The position numbers and the translations under genes were made by a program. A stretch of DNA of 64,000 nt from Isoetes taiwanensis (Eukaryota > Streptophyta > Lycopodiopsida > Isoetales > Isoetaceae), in assembly GCA_021234155.1 (NCBI GenBank), contig JAJEKV010000014.1, positions 19,855,513-19,919,512 of the forward strand, in the 5' to 3' direction. A model generated the notes under the pieces. That model made no database searches and was not told where the DNA came from. It saw only the letters and a list, made by a program, of their open reading frames with translations. This document shows positions 1 through 11,700 of the stretch, piece after piece. Position 1 is the first letter of the stretch, and every line of letters starts with the position of its first letter.

Positions 1-210
1 GGGTGTGGTTTTCCAAGGATATGTTGTAGTTTTTCTTAAGGATACATATTTTTTTTTAAGAATGGGTGGTTTTTTAAGGAGGTGTAGTCTCTTTTTTAAG
101 GATGTATCGTTTTCTCAGGCGGTATGGTTTTTTGAAGGGATGTTTTTGTTTTAAGGTGGTGTTTTTTAAGGTAATGTTTTTTTGAGGTGTGGTTTTTTAA
201 AGTTTTATAA
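1..210. repeat. Degenerate T/G-rich tandem repeat
   Basis: A motif resembling GGTGTGGTTTTTTAAGG recurs irregularly about every 20-35 bases with length variation in the T run. It is low-complexity sequence with no coding potential. The array probably continues left of the window. Confidence 0.5.
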
Positions 211-1551
211 GAATCCGTGTATGACCAAGTTGTCCATATGCCATTACTGTCACAAAATGGCAGAATGCAAGAGTTATATATGCCCTTTTTTTTTAAGGAC
301 GAACAAAAAGTTTATTAATCAGCAAGGATAAGTACAAAATGAATTCTCATCTAGTTGTGTAAGCACAAAAGGTTGCTGCTGGAACATGAGCCTGTGATGC
401 CATGTGCGTACTCCATACTAGATAAGTAAAAAGAGATAAGGCTATGCTTAAGAGTCTAACCGCATTGAAGCTGTATCTGCGTCAAATCCGATGTGACTAC
501 TGGAATCTCAGGAGCGTTTAAAGATGTATCTTGGGCCTGCGACAAGATAGTATTATCTTCAGCCAAATCAGCCCATTGAAGTGGAGCAAAGCGACCATAT
601 GCAACAGGAGGAGCAGATTCACGTATAGCAAGTGCTGAGGAGAGCTGAGATGCAGAGGTATTAGAACCCTTAGCTGACTTCGAGGTTGATGAAGAGAAGG
701 TGGATGTTTAGGTGGAGGGTGGAACCACGACGATCAATGTCCATGTACTGCACACAAGCCTCTTCAACTTGCCCTTGCGACCTCTAAATCTCATCCAAGA
801 GTTATATATGCTTGACACACTTCACTAGCATTTGACTTCATACATGTGTTGGGTGAGCTTGTAGAGCGTGAAAATTGAAGACATCCATCACTTGGCAACT
901 TGTAGAAGTTGATATGAAGAACCAAAGATGGATAGTTTGGCATCATATAGGCATTTCTTGAAGGACATTTGATCTCCTAAACATCTTGAACACTTGAAGT
1001 CAAAGGTTGAAGACCCCAAAGTTAAAAGTTTGGAAGACCACTCGAAATTCAATATATAGCACAATAACAGGGGGTACTTTGCATAATTCAAGCTTTTGCC
1101 ATGATGTTACTTCTTAAGGCATGATTTGCTATTTCCCAAGGCTTTTCTACCATCATTCCACCCAAAAACATCATCATTTTCTCACCTTTTCATACACCAG
1201 TTGTCAAGACCAAAGTTAGCAAGACTATTTTTCCTAGTAAAAAAAACACCATTCATCCATCACATATGAAAAATTGCTAAAATTCCATTCAATTTAGCCA
1301 TTTCTAAAGTCCCAAAACCATATTCTCTATCTAAAGTAACAAAGAGAGAGAGAGGAAGTACACCTTTGGCATGACATTCCTAGAAAAGGCAAAAAGTTGG
1401 CCTAAAAATGTCAAAGTGCAAGCACCATTGTGCATACATGTCAAAGGTTCCATTATATCACCTCCACATCATCATCATGTCATATCCATATCACAAAAAG
1501 TTTTGACTAGGAGAAACTTTGTTTGCTAATTTTCTTGCCAAATCACCCATC
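211..1551. other. Unassigned AT-rich sequence
   Basis: No credible gene. A T-run followed by AAGGACGAAC at 282-305 resembles the reversed 3' tail of a LINE, similar to the tail at 48,510-48,540, so a minus-strand retroposon remnant may start here. No protein domain was seen. The rest is unremarkable AT-rich sequence with short simple repeats. Confidence 0.3.
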
Positions 1552-1832
1552 CCTAGCCACCTAGGCTCCAACATGCCAAGGTGGCTCAAACATGCCACCC
1601 AGTCTCAAACATGCCAAGGTGGGCTTCAACATGCCATCTAGGCTCCAACATGCCAAGGTGGCTCCAACATGCCGTGGTCGCTCCAACATGCCACCTAGGC
1701 TCAAATATGCCAAGGTGGCTCAAACATGCCACGTGGGCTCCAACATGCCACATAGGCTCCAATATGCCAAGGTGGCTCAAACATGCCACGCGTGCTCCAA
1801 CATGCCAAGGTGGCTCAAACATGCCAGGTGGG
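1552..1832. repeat. Minisatellite, left part (19/38-bp unit)
   Basis: Tandem units of about 19 bases alternate between a form with ATGCCACCTAGGCTCCAAC and a form with ATGCCAAGGTGGCTCAAAC. This is the same array as at 8,782-13,598; a LINE has inserted between the two parts. Open frames across it on both strands are by-products of the repeat. Confidence 0.95.
1816..1832. repeat. 17-bp TSD of LINE, left copy
   Basis: CAAACATGCCAGGTGGG occurs here and again at 8,765-8,781, directly after the A-rich tail of the LINE. This is a typical length for target-primed reverse transcription. The target lies inside a minisatellite, so part of the match could be repeat-derived. However, this exact AGGTGGG variant flanks the element on both sides. 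Confidence 0.8.
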
Positions 1833-2641
1833 GACACAGGCAAGAAAATGAGCGCTTCTCTCTCGCGCCTCGGGATATGTGCATCACCCAACCCTGATGG
1901 ATGAGGCTTTGCTTGAAGCTGTTCTCCAGGGGTTGGGTTCTGTGATTCCGCCCCAGGGCCATGAGAGAACCATTCAGGCCATAGATGATTTGATAGGCTT
2001 AGCCAGGGACAATCGATCTGGAATAGGATTCTGTAGAGTAGATTTTGAGTTCTTTAACAGGTTTTTTCTTTGCATCCTCTGCTTTGACAAAATTGGTTCC
2101 TCAGAGTCACAGCTCACAACTCTCAACCCTATCTGGCTTTGGGCAACAGAATCGAGAGAAATCTCTTCCTTCTTGAGGTATCTACAGAATTTGGGGCTAA
2201 GCCTATTCATCACTAGGCAACATTCTTTGATCTCCAGCCAGCAGAAGTTTTTTCGGATCTTGGGATTGTTGTCTGGAGGTTTGGGGTGGCCAATTGATTC
2301 TGTCAGCCACTCTCTTTCCTTTTTCCTATTTTTTCTGGTTTTTGTGGCTTGCTGATTGTTCTGATGATTGATGGGACCCTCTCCCCATGTTAGATCTCTA
2401 CAGACGGTTCAGGGGTACGAGCAGTCTATCTTGATTAGTATGGCAGCTTTCCCTATTATTCTCCATCATTTCCCCTTTCTTTTTTCTCCCTTTCTGATTT
2501 CTTTTCTCCGGCCCCTTCTACCTTTCTTTTTTTCCCTTTCTTTCAGATTTCTTTTCGTTGTCTTTCTAGTTCTTTCTTCCTGTCTCTCTTGCTTGTTCCC
2601 CCCAATTTCTGCCCTGTGCTATTCGACCAGCAAACCGGCAG

Positions 2642-4630
2642 TTGGAGGACCCTCGTCCTCAAGGAGGGATCCATATGAATACAAGGATACGGACCCCATC
2701 CTGGTTATCCAAAGCTGGGACCAGATTTTTGTTTTGGACGACAAGAAAAGACCGGACTTGGATTAAGATGAAGGAATTAAAAGCCGCTTTTGACATATTC
2801 AGGGAGCAGCAAGAAGCCGCTGTGGAATGTATGGGGCAGATCCTTGTGTGCAAATTAGAGATGTGAAGGCTAGAAAACCAGTACAAAGAAGGCAAAGCAA
2901 ATGACAGGGACCTAGCTTGGCAAATGTTGTAGAAAATTCAAACGATGGATAACCTTCTTTACCAGCTTATCAGGGTGAAAACCGGGCACTCTAAGGAGGA
3001 CTGCTATAGTCTCAAGAACCAGATTTTCAGAAGATCCATGACGGAAATGCTGCAGGCAGCCAAATCCTTGGTGGAGGAGCTCGAAGACCACGGATGAAAA
3101 TCCAAGGCCTCTTTCCGTCTGGTCAAAATTTGGGAGGAAGCGGATGATCATGTCATCGAGAACTTTCGGAAAGGATTCAAAAATAGACTTCCCTCTTTTG
3201 CTGCTGAGACCCTGAAGGAAGTGGAGATGGATTATAAAACTTACCAACTCCCGCTCGAGACACAAACCAAATGCAAAATTGCTGACAGTAATGGTTATTT
3301 TCATCCCACCGACTGTGCTAACTGTGACTGCCAAAACTGCACCAGCATCAAAGAGCAAAATATGGACAAGAACAAGACAAAGGTTTCCAAGCAAATTCTT
3401 AAGTCCTTGGTTCCGATCATGGGAAAATACGACAAGATCAATGGTAACTCTTATAAAAATGCCCTGTTTAATTCTTTGAATTCTGACAAAGTTGCCTCTG
3501 ATTCGATTAAAAAAGAAGCTAACAATAGTGATGTCGAGGACTTCTTGGATCTCAGTGATATTATAGACAATTCTGCCAATATTAGAAATATCAATCACGG
3601 GATTCTTGTTCACTTCCCTCAAAACTGCCCTCCCCTAAGTACTGTGAAATATTGGGTGACCAAATCTCAGTTGGTTCCAATCCTCTCCATCCTTAAACTG
3701 GATAACAAAACCTTCCAGATCATTTGTAGAGAGGAAAGAAGCGTTTCTGTGATCTTAACCAAAAAGATCTCCTCTATATCGGGATATCCTATATACATCA
3801 TGAAATGGGACCCTTTTTATATTCCAGGAGATTTCTCTTCGATCTCTACTACCACCTGGATCTCCTGCTTGAACCTGCCTATGGGCTGTTGGATAGTTTC
3901 TCATCTTAAAGCCATAGCCAGTAGTTTGGGTGAAATTATCCAAATCTCCATACCCCAAACTAATTTCCCATCTGTCTGCATTCAAAAGAAGATTTTCTCC
4001 ACCTGGGAGGACAACATTCCTTGCAAAATTCCTAATCGAGGTATGTTTAATCTTAATATCTCTTATTCCAAACTCCCTTTGGCCAGAACCCCCTTGGCTG
4101 CCCCTAAGAAGAAGAATAAGGAAGTTCTGGTGCATAGGGACTTGGAAAAACAGTAATGCAAGCAGATTTGGAGACCTAAAGCCAATCACATGGAAGAGAG
4201 CTATAACATTAAGGCTGATTGCAGCACTAGCAAAACGGGTCTCCATGAAGAAAATCATAACATCAAGGCTGATTGCAGTACTGGCAAGACGGGTCTCCAT
4301 GAAAAGTATTTCTCTGACAAAGGTATTATATTCCAATTTCCCTCTAAAGTGGTTATCAAAGTTGATCCTATCACAATGAGTATTTCTACCTTGGACCTTG
4401 GTATTTTAAATGACAATTTTGGTCTTTATGAGGAAGCCAGGAAGGAAGACTCGAAGAATGACCTTGATTTTCAGGTCAACATCAAGACCTCTTCTTTAGA
4501 GGATGAGGTCTGGTCTACCATCAGCAACAGAAGGAAAAGAGGGAAGAAAATGTCAAAAGATAGTATTTTGGGACCTCCAAGAAGATCCCCAAGGAAGATC
4601 CTACCTCCTACCAATGGATATAGATCTTAA
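2642..4630 (+). pseudogene. LINE ORF1 (gag-like, DUF4283-like), interrupted
   Basis: One reading frame runs from 2,642 to 4,630 with stops near 2,864, 2,930, 3,097 and 4,154. The first part is charged and heptad-like, suggesting a coiled coil. It is followed by a Cys cluster (DCANCDCQNC, about 3,313-3,342). A DUF4283-like stretch then contains TTWISCLNLPMGCWI and IASSLGEIIQI (about 3,850-3,945), typical of the ORF1 nucleic-acid-binding protein of plant L1 elements. The C-terminal part has a short internal duplication around NIKADCST and ends in a basic tail. It overlaps the start of ORF2 slightly. The RNA-binding role is inferred from the family. Confidence 0.75.
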
Positions 4631-5416
4631 AGGTATCACTTGGAATATCCAAGGTATCAATTCGAATCACAAAAGAGGTAGATTGAAGGTTTGCCTTAGC
4701 TCTATGAACCTTGACTTTATTTTTTTCCAAGAGCATAAGATTCATGATGATAATATTCATATTTTAATTAGAGAAGTTCTGCCTACCAATTTCCAGCATT
4801 GGTCTCTAAAGGCTAATAATACTTCTGCTGGTATCACCCTAGCATGTAAAAATAGGCTCAATCTTGAGGATATTCAAATGGTTAATGATAATAGTAGGAG
4901 ATGGCAGATTGTCCATGGTAAAATTGGTGATAAAAGGCTTGCTTTCATTAATGTATATGCATATCATCAACCCCCTGAAAGGGCTAACCTTTGGAGTGTC
5001 ATTAGCACAAGTCTAGTCCTTATGATGACTGCATTTTTGCTGGTGATTTCAACATGGTTACTCATAGCTATATGAGAAATATTAATTTTAGGTGCTTGAG
5101 TGATAATGAGTTCTCGAGTTGGAGCTCCCTCCTTTCCTCTCACCGTCTCTCTTTAGCCAGAGTTACCCCTCATTCTTACAGTTGGAATGATCACAGGGAT
5201 CAGTCTGTGTGCTGTCTCCATGATAGATTCTACCTCAGTGAATCCCTTTGGAATAATAGTTCTAGGGTTACTAATCTTACCAATTATACTATCTCTGATC
5301 ATTTCCCTCAGCTCATTAGCATTTGTGGTAATAATGTTCAAAGGAAAAGGAATTCTTATTTTAAATTGAATACTAATCTTCTTGAGCATGAAGATTTTCT
5401 GCCTAACCTTCAATAG
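4614..5416 (+). pseudogene. LINE ORF2, APE-type endonuclease part
   Basis: The likely ORF2 start is the ATG at 4,614 (MDIDLKGITWNIQGIN), matching the usual start of plant L1 endonucleases. Visible motifs are ITWNIQG, the metal-binding region around FFQEHKI, and INVYAYHQP. The frame shifts near 5,020-5,055, where the GDFNMV motif passes into the next frame. It continues as SYSWNDHRDQS and ends with ISDHFP (about 5,300) in the new frame. This domain nicks target DNA to prime reverse transcription. The shift and the TAG at 5,414 inactivate it. Confidence 0.8.
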
Positions 5417-5458
5417 ATCATCTCTCAAGAAGAGAAGCCTGCAGGCAGTAGCGGATGG

Positions 5459-6978
5459 ATGGATTGGTGGGTAAAAGTATCCAAACGAATTAAGAATTGG
5501 CTGAAAGTGTGGGAAAATGAAGTTCACAGGAGTGAAACTGCCCATCTTCAAGATTTGAGAACACAGCTAAATTTAGCTTATGGCCAACAAAAGGAAGATT
5601 TTAAATTGCAGATTGAAAGAGAAGAACTTAGAATTGCCAAAGGCTGGAAAATCAAGGCAAAGATGAAGGAACTCACGGAAGATGAAAGAAGTAACTCAAA
5701 GTATTTCTTCATCAAAGCCAAAGGCAGAATTAAGAAGAATCATATTTATAGCATCCTTTGGGAGGGCAACAATATTGACAATGACACTCAATTGAAATGT
5801 GCTGCCAGAGACCACTTCTCCAGGATAATGGGAACTGAGCAAGAAATTAGCAGAGCTGACATTGAAAATTTTGTGCATATCCAGCAGAAGGTCACTAATG
5901 ATATGAATGACATTTTATCCAGACCCTTTTCTTATGCAGAAATGTTCAAGGTTCTTCAGGACATGGAGAATGGTAAGACTCCAGGCCCTGATGGCCTCCC
6001 AGCTGAATTTTTCAAAAAATCTTGGGAGCTTCTGGGTAAGGATATTGTCTCTCTGGCGAATGAATTCTTGACCCTCAAACAATTGGACTGCAGGATCAAT
6101 ACCAGCTTGATTGCACTCATCCCAAAAATTGAGCTTCCAATCACCTTCTCGGATTATAGACCAATCTCCCTTACTAATGTGGTGTATAAGCTGATTACAG
6201 GTACAATAGCAGCAAGACTCAAGCCCATCCTGGAGGAGGTTATAAGCAATACCCAAAGTGCCTATCTCAGGGGAAGGTATATTCTAGATAATATATGGCT
6301 ACTACATCCTTAGGCATCACCTGGGCTAAAGAATCCAACTAGTCAATTGGCCTTCTTAAATTAGACATCACAAAGGCTTTTGACACGGTGAGTTGGAATT
6401 TCCTGTGTTGGTGTTGTAAGAAATTGGGATTCTCTGATGATGTCATTTCCATTTTCCAAGCTATTTTAAAGAATTCCAGATCTGATGTCCTTATCAATGG
6501 TGAGTGCAGTCCATTTTTGATAAAAAGAGGAGTCAAGCAAGGGTGCCCTCTTGCTCCCTTCTTGTTTTTAAATGTCATGGAAGGGCTAAATAGTAATTTC
6601 AAGAGGGCAAGGGATCTTCATTTAATCAAGGGCCTCAGTCTCCCCCCTCCCCCCCCTCCCCAGGAGATCCTGAATGTTCACTTTGCAGATGATACCTTCC
6701 TTTTCATGCACCTGGAGGAACAATCTATTCAGAACACTCAGGCAATATTGGAGGATTTTGGAAAGTGCTCAGGATGCAGAATTAATCCCAACAAGACCAA
6801 ACTCATTTCAAAGCATCTAAAAGAGGGTGAGCAAGCAGCTGCAACTCTGGGATGTATGTATCTCTCCCCTAGCACTAAGACTAAAATTCTAGACATTCCA
6901 TATGCTATCAGAATTAATGCCTGTGACCTTTGGGAGGACCTTATTGATAAATTCTACATAAAGATTGACTCATTCTAA
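5459..6978 (+). pseudogene. LINE ORF2, reverse transcriptase part
   Basis: The region holds the RT blocks in order: NGKTPGPDGLPAEFFK (about 5,967-6,015), YRPISLTNVVYKL (about 6,156-6,195), KLDITKAFDTVSW (about 6,358-6,396), GVKQGCPLAPFLF (about 6,530-6,568) and VHFADDTFLFM (about 6,676-6,708). The catalytic pair is FADD. A frameshift near 6,313 separates the first two blocks from the rest. A C-rich tract at 6,643-6,661 encodes a proline run just before FADD and is a probable indel hotspot. The enzyme is inferred inactive. Confidence 0.88.
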
Positions 6979-8191
6979 GTTTTTATCTAAAAATGGGAGA
7001 GCCATTCTAGCAAATTCGGTTATCTCTTCCTCTCAGATTTACCAATCGTCTATCATTATGGCTCCTAAGAAAGTTCTGGCTAAAATGCAAAGCATTATTG
7101 AAAGGTTTATTGCAGGTGGATCTAGTAGGAGGTGTTGGATTCCAATTTCTATGGATGAATGCTGCAAGCATAAAAGTAAGGAGGGACTGGGTGTTATGAA
7201 TATTGAGAAGCAGGCCATTGCTTTAGCTGCAAAATATTTCTTCAGGGCCTGCAACAACCAAATCAACCACCCTGTGAGTGTTCTCATAACTTATTACATT
7301 GAAAAATGCCACCCTTTTGGATGGAGAAACCTCAAATTGCAGCTGCCTCACAGTATTTACTTTGATTTTACTGTCCCTGCCTCCATGCCTTTGATTATTA
7401 AGAAATGGATCAGATCCTGGTTAAAAATTAGAGGTATGTACACATGGAAGGAGGACCTCTCTCAGGATCAGCCCATTTTTTGGAGTCCCTCTCTGATATT
7501 GGATGATCCAAGCATGTGCCTGGCCACTAACTTCCCCAAGTTAACCAAGCAGTGGACTAACAAGGGCATAATTTATATCAGGGATCCAGGCAGCTATTCA
7601 ACAGTATTTCCCACTGGTGATTGGCACAACACTAATGAGTTTTGGCATATTAACGGTTTCTGTGGTTACAGAGTTAATTTGGCCTACAGGTATCTTAACA
7701 GGAATCATGAAATATCCATTCACACCAAATGGAATATTGAACCTGATAGAGTTTCCAGAAACTTGACTTTTATGTGGAAAAGCCCCATCCACCTGAAAAT
7801 CAAGGCATTTATGTGGCAGCTCTGGCATAGAGCCCTTACTACCAATAGAAAAAGATGGCGGCTTAACATGTCTAATTCTGATATCTGTGCTAGATGTTTG
7901 CAGGATCAGGAGAATGAAGAACATCTATTTAAAAATTGTCTTTGGGCAGAATGGATTCTGGAGTTAGCAGAAATAGAGCTTAACCTTCCTGATCTAGCCA
8001 ATATGCAAGCTATTGAGCTCTTTTTCCCTGCCAATCCAGTAGAATGGAGGAGGTATATTCTCCTTTGGAGAATATGGAAGGGGAGAAACACCTTGATTTT
8101 CAAAGACGAGATTGTTTGGCCTAAAGCCATTATCAAACAAATCCAATATGATATTAATTGGGTTTTGGAAGTTTATGGTAACCGGAATTAA
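6965..8191 (+). pseudogene. LINE ORF2 C-terminal region with zf-RVT-like domain
   Basis: A frameshift near 6,970 separates this from the RT blocks. It starts with the RT-thumb-like SHSKFLSKNGRAILANSVIS equivalent and GLGVMNIEKQAIALAAKYFF. It ends with the zf-RVT-like stretch FMWKSPIHLKIKAFMWQLWH and CARCLQDQENEEHLFKNC (about 7,770-7,940), with the Cys and His residues of that family present. The frame closes at 8,191. Downstream to 8,764 there is only a short Cys-rich unassigned stretch and the AT-rich 3' UTR. Confidence 0.82.
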
Positions 8192-8764
8192 TGTTTTTTC
8201 TAATGATGCCTGTTATCTTCTTGTTTGCAGGAAATACTCTCATCATATTCAAGAGATTGAGATGGAAAAGAGTGAATCTTCATACAAATGGCTTATGGTT
8301 AACTCAGTTCGGGGTCGAAGTACCTAATGAGCATGGAGAGGAATGCCACTGCAATTGTGCCTGCACCACCTATTTCAATGAGAAGAGATATATATTGTGC
8401 AATGCAAAGGATAAAAAAGACAGATTCAATCCTGGGAAGGCTCACTTATGCAATTGCCCTTACTGCCTGTTCATTATGGCCAATAAGGGTATGGGCAGAA
8501 AAGACCACTCTCGGAGGGAGCCTAAGAAAAGGAGATTCTCAAGCGGATGAATACCTTCTGATCATCTTGTGAAACTGGTCACTTTGTTATTTTGGGCTAT
8601 CCATAACTTTTTATGTCTTAATTTTGGCTTTCTGATAGTTCTGTGCTGATCAGGGTCCTCAACCTACCCTATCCAAAAGGTTTTTCTTAAAAAATCTCTC
8701 GAAGCTTTACCTGTAACTTTTTATTATACGGATTTTAATATACTTAAGCCTTCAATTAAAAAAA

Positions 8765-8781
8765 CAAACATGCCAGGTGGG
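8765..8781. repeat. 17-bp TSD of LINE, right copy
   Basis: Exact copy of 1,816-1,832, directly following the A-rich tail. The minisatellite resumes at once after it. Confidence 0.8.
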
Positions 8782-11700
8782 CTCCAACATGCCACCTAGG
8801 CTCCAACATGCCCCGCCAAGGTGGCTCAAACATGCCACCTAGGCTCCAACATGCCAAGGTGGCTTAAACAGTGCCAAGGTGGCTCAAGCATGCTATGCGG
8901 GCTCCAACATGCCACCTAAGCTCCAACATGCCAAGGTGGCTCAAACATGCCACCTAGCCTCCAACATGCCAAGGTGGCTCCAACATGCCACCTATAACAT
9001 GCCAAGGTGACTCAAACATGCCATGTGGGCTTCAACATGCCACCTAGGCTCCAACATGCCAAGGTGGCTCAAACATGACAAGGTGGCTCCAGCATGCCAA
9101 GGTGGCTCCAACATGCCAAGGTGGCTCCAACATGCCACGTAGGCTCCAACATGCCAAAATCGCTCCAACATGCCACCTAGGCTCCAACATGCCACTTAGG
9201 CTCAAACATGCCAAGGTGGGCTTCAACATGCCATCTAGGCTCCAACATGTCAAGGTGGCTCAAACATGCCACATGGCTCCAACATGCCACCTTGGCTCAA
9301 ACATGCTAAGGTGACTCAAACATGCCAAGGTGGCTCAATCATGCCACCTAGGCTCCAACATGCGCCACTTGGGCTCCAACATGCCACCTAGGCTGCAACA
9401 TGACAAGGTGTTTCAAACATGCCACCTAGGCTCCAACATGTGCCACTTGGGCTCCAACATGCCACATAGGCTCTAACATGACAAGGTGTTTCAAACATGC
9501 CACCTAGGCTCGAACATGCCAAGGTGGCTCAAACATGCCAAGGTAGCTCCAACATTCCACCTAGGCTCGAACATGCCAAGGTGGCTCAAACATGCCATCA
9601 ATGCTCCAATATGCCACCTAGGCTCTAACATGCCAAGTGGGCTCCAACATGCCACCTAGGCTCCGACATGACAAGGTGTCTCAAACATGCCACCTAGGCT
9701 CCAACATGCAAGGTGGCTCAAACATCCAAGGTGGCTCAAACATGCCACCTAGGCTCCAACATGCCAAGGTGGCTCAAACATGCCATGTAGGCTCCATCGT
9801 GCCACCTAGGCTCCATCATGCCAAGATGGCTCTGACATGCCACCTAGGCTCCAACATGCCAAGGTGGCTAAAACATGCCACACGGGCTCCAACATGCCAC
9901 CTAAGCTCCAACATGCCAAGGTGGCTGAAACATGCCACCTAGGCTCCAACATGCCACCTATACTCAAACATGCCAAGGTAGCTCAAACACGCGGGCTCCA
10001 CCATGCCACCTAGGCGCTAATATGCCATGGTGGCTCAAACATGCCACCTAGGCTCCAACATGCCAAGGTGGCTCAAACATGCCACCTAGGCTCAAACATG
10101 ACAAGGTGGCTCCAACATGCCAAGGTGGCTCAAACATGCCACCTAGGCTCCAACATGCCAAGGTGAATCAAACATGCCAAGGTGGCTCAAACATGCCACA
10201 CACGAGCTCCAACATGCCACCTAGGCCCAAACATGCCAAGGTGACTCAAACATGTGTGGGGCTCCAACATGCCAAGGTGGCTTAAACATTCCACCTAGGA
10301 TCCAACATGCCAAGGTGGCTCAAGCATGTCAAGGTGGCTCAAACATGCCACGCGAGCTCCAACATGCCACCTAGGCCCAAACATGCCAAGGTGACTCAAA
10401 CATGTCGCCGGGCTCCAACATGACAAGGTGGCTCAAACAGGCCATGTGGGCTCCAACATGCCAAGGTGGCTCAAACATGCCAAGGTGGCTCAAACATGAC
10501 AAGGTGGCTCCAGCATGCCAAGGTAGCTCCAACATGCCAAGGTGGCTCCAACATGCCACGTAGGCTTCAATATGCCAAAATCGCTCCAACATGCCACCTA
10601 GGCTCCAACATGCCACTTAGGCTCAAACATGCCAAGGTGGGCTTCAACATGCCATCTAGGCTCCAACATGCCAAGGTGGCTCAAACATGCCACATGGCTC
10701 CAACATGCCACCTAGGCTCAAACATGCTAAGGTGACTCAAACATGCCAAGGTGGCTCAATCATGCCACCTAGGCTCCAACATGCGCCACTTGGGCTCCAA
10801 CATGCCACCTAGGCTGCAACATGACAAGGTGTTTCAAACATGCCACCTAGGCTCCAACATGCGCCACTTGGGCTCCAACATGCCACATAGGCTCCAACAT
10901 GACAAGGTGTTTCAAACATGCCACCTAGGCTCCAACATGCCAAGGTGGCTCAAACATGCCACCAATGCTCCAATATGCCACCTAGGCTCTAACATGCCAA
11001 GCTGGCTCAATCATGCCAAGTGGGCTTCAACATGCCACCTAGGCTCCGACATGACAAGGTGTCTCAAACATGCCACCTAGGCTCCAACATGCAAGGTGGC
11101 TCAAACATCCAAGGTGGCTCAAACATGCCACCTAGGCTCCAACATGCCAAGGTGGCTCAAACATGCCATGTATGCTCCACCGTGCCACCTAGGCTCCATC
11201 ATGCCAAGATGGCTCTGACATGCCACCTAGGCTCCAACATGCCAAGGTGGCTAAAACATGCCACACGAGCTCCAACATGCCACCTAAGCTCCAACATGCC
11301 AAGGTGGCTCAAACATGCCACCTAGGCTCCAACATGCCACCTATGCTCAAACATGCCAAGGTGGCTCAAACACGCGGGGTCCACCATGCCACCTAGGGGC
11401 TAATATGCCATGGTGGCTCAAACATGCCACCTAAGCTCCAACATGCCAAGGTGGCTCAAACATGCCACCTAGGCTCCAACATGCCACCTAGGCTCCAACA
11501 TGCCAAGGTGGCTCACATGCCACCTAGGCTCCAACATGCCAAGGTGAATCAAACATGCCAAGTTGGCTCAAACATGCCACACGAGCTCCAACATGCCACC
11601 TAGGCCCAAACATGCCAAGGTGACTCAAACATGTCGCGCGGGCTCCAACATGCCAAGGTGGCTTAAACATTCCACCTAGGCTCCAACATGCCAAGGTGGC

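Larger units (their letters stand above)
1833..8764 (+). mobile_element. L1-type LINE, near full length, degenerate
   Basis: A 6.9 kb non-LTR retrotransposon inserted into the minisatellite. In order it has a 5' region with no clear domain (1,833-2,640), ORF1 with a coiled-coil-like and a DUF4283-like part, ORF2 with an APE-type endonuclease, a reverse transcriptase with FADD in place of YADD, and a zf-RVT-like C-terminal region. It ends in an A-rich tail (AATTAAAAAAACAAA) at about 8,754-8,768. The exact TSD on both sides sets the ends. Several stops and at least three frameshifts make it inactive. Confidence 0.9.
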
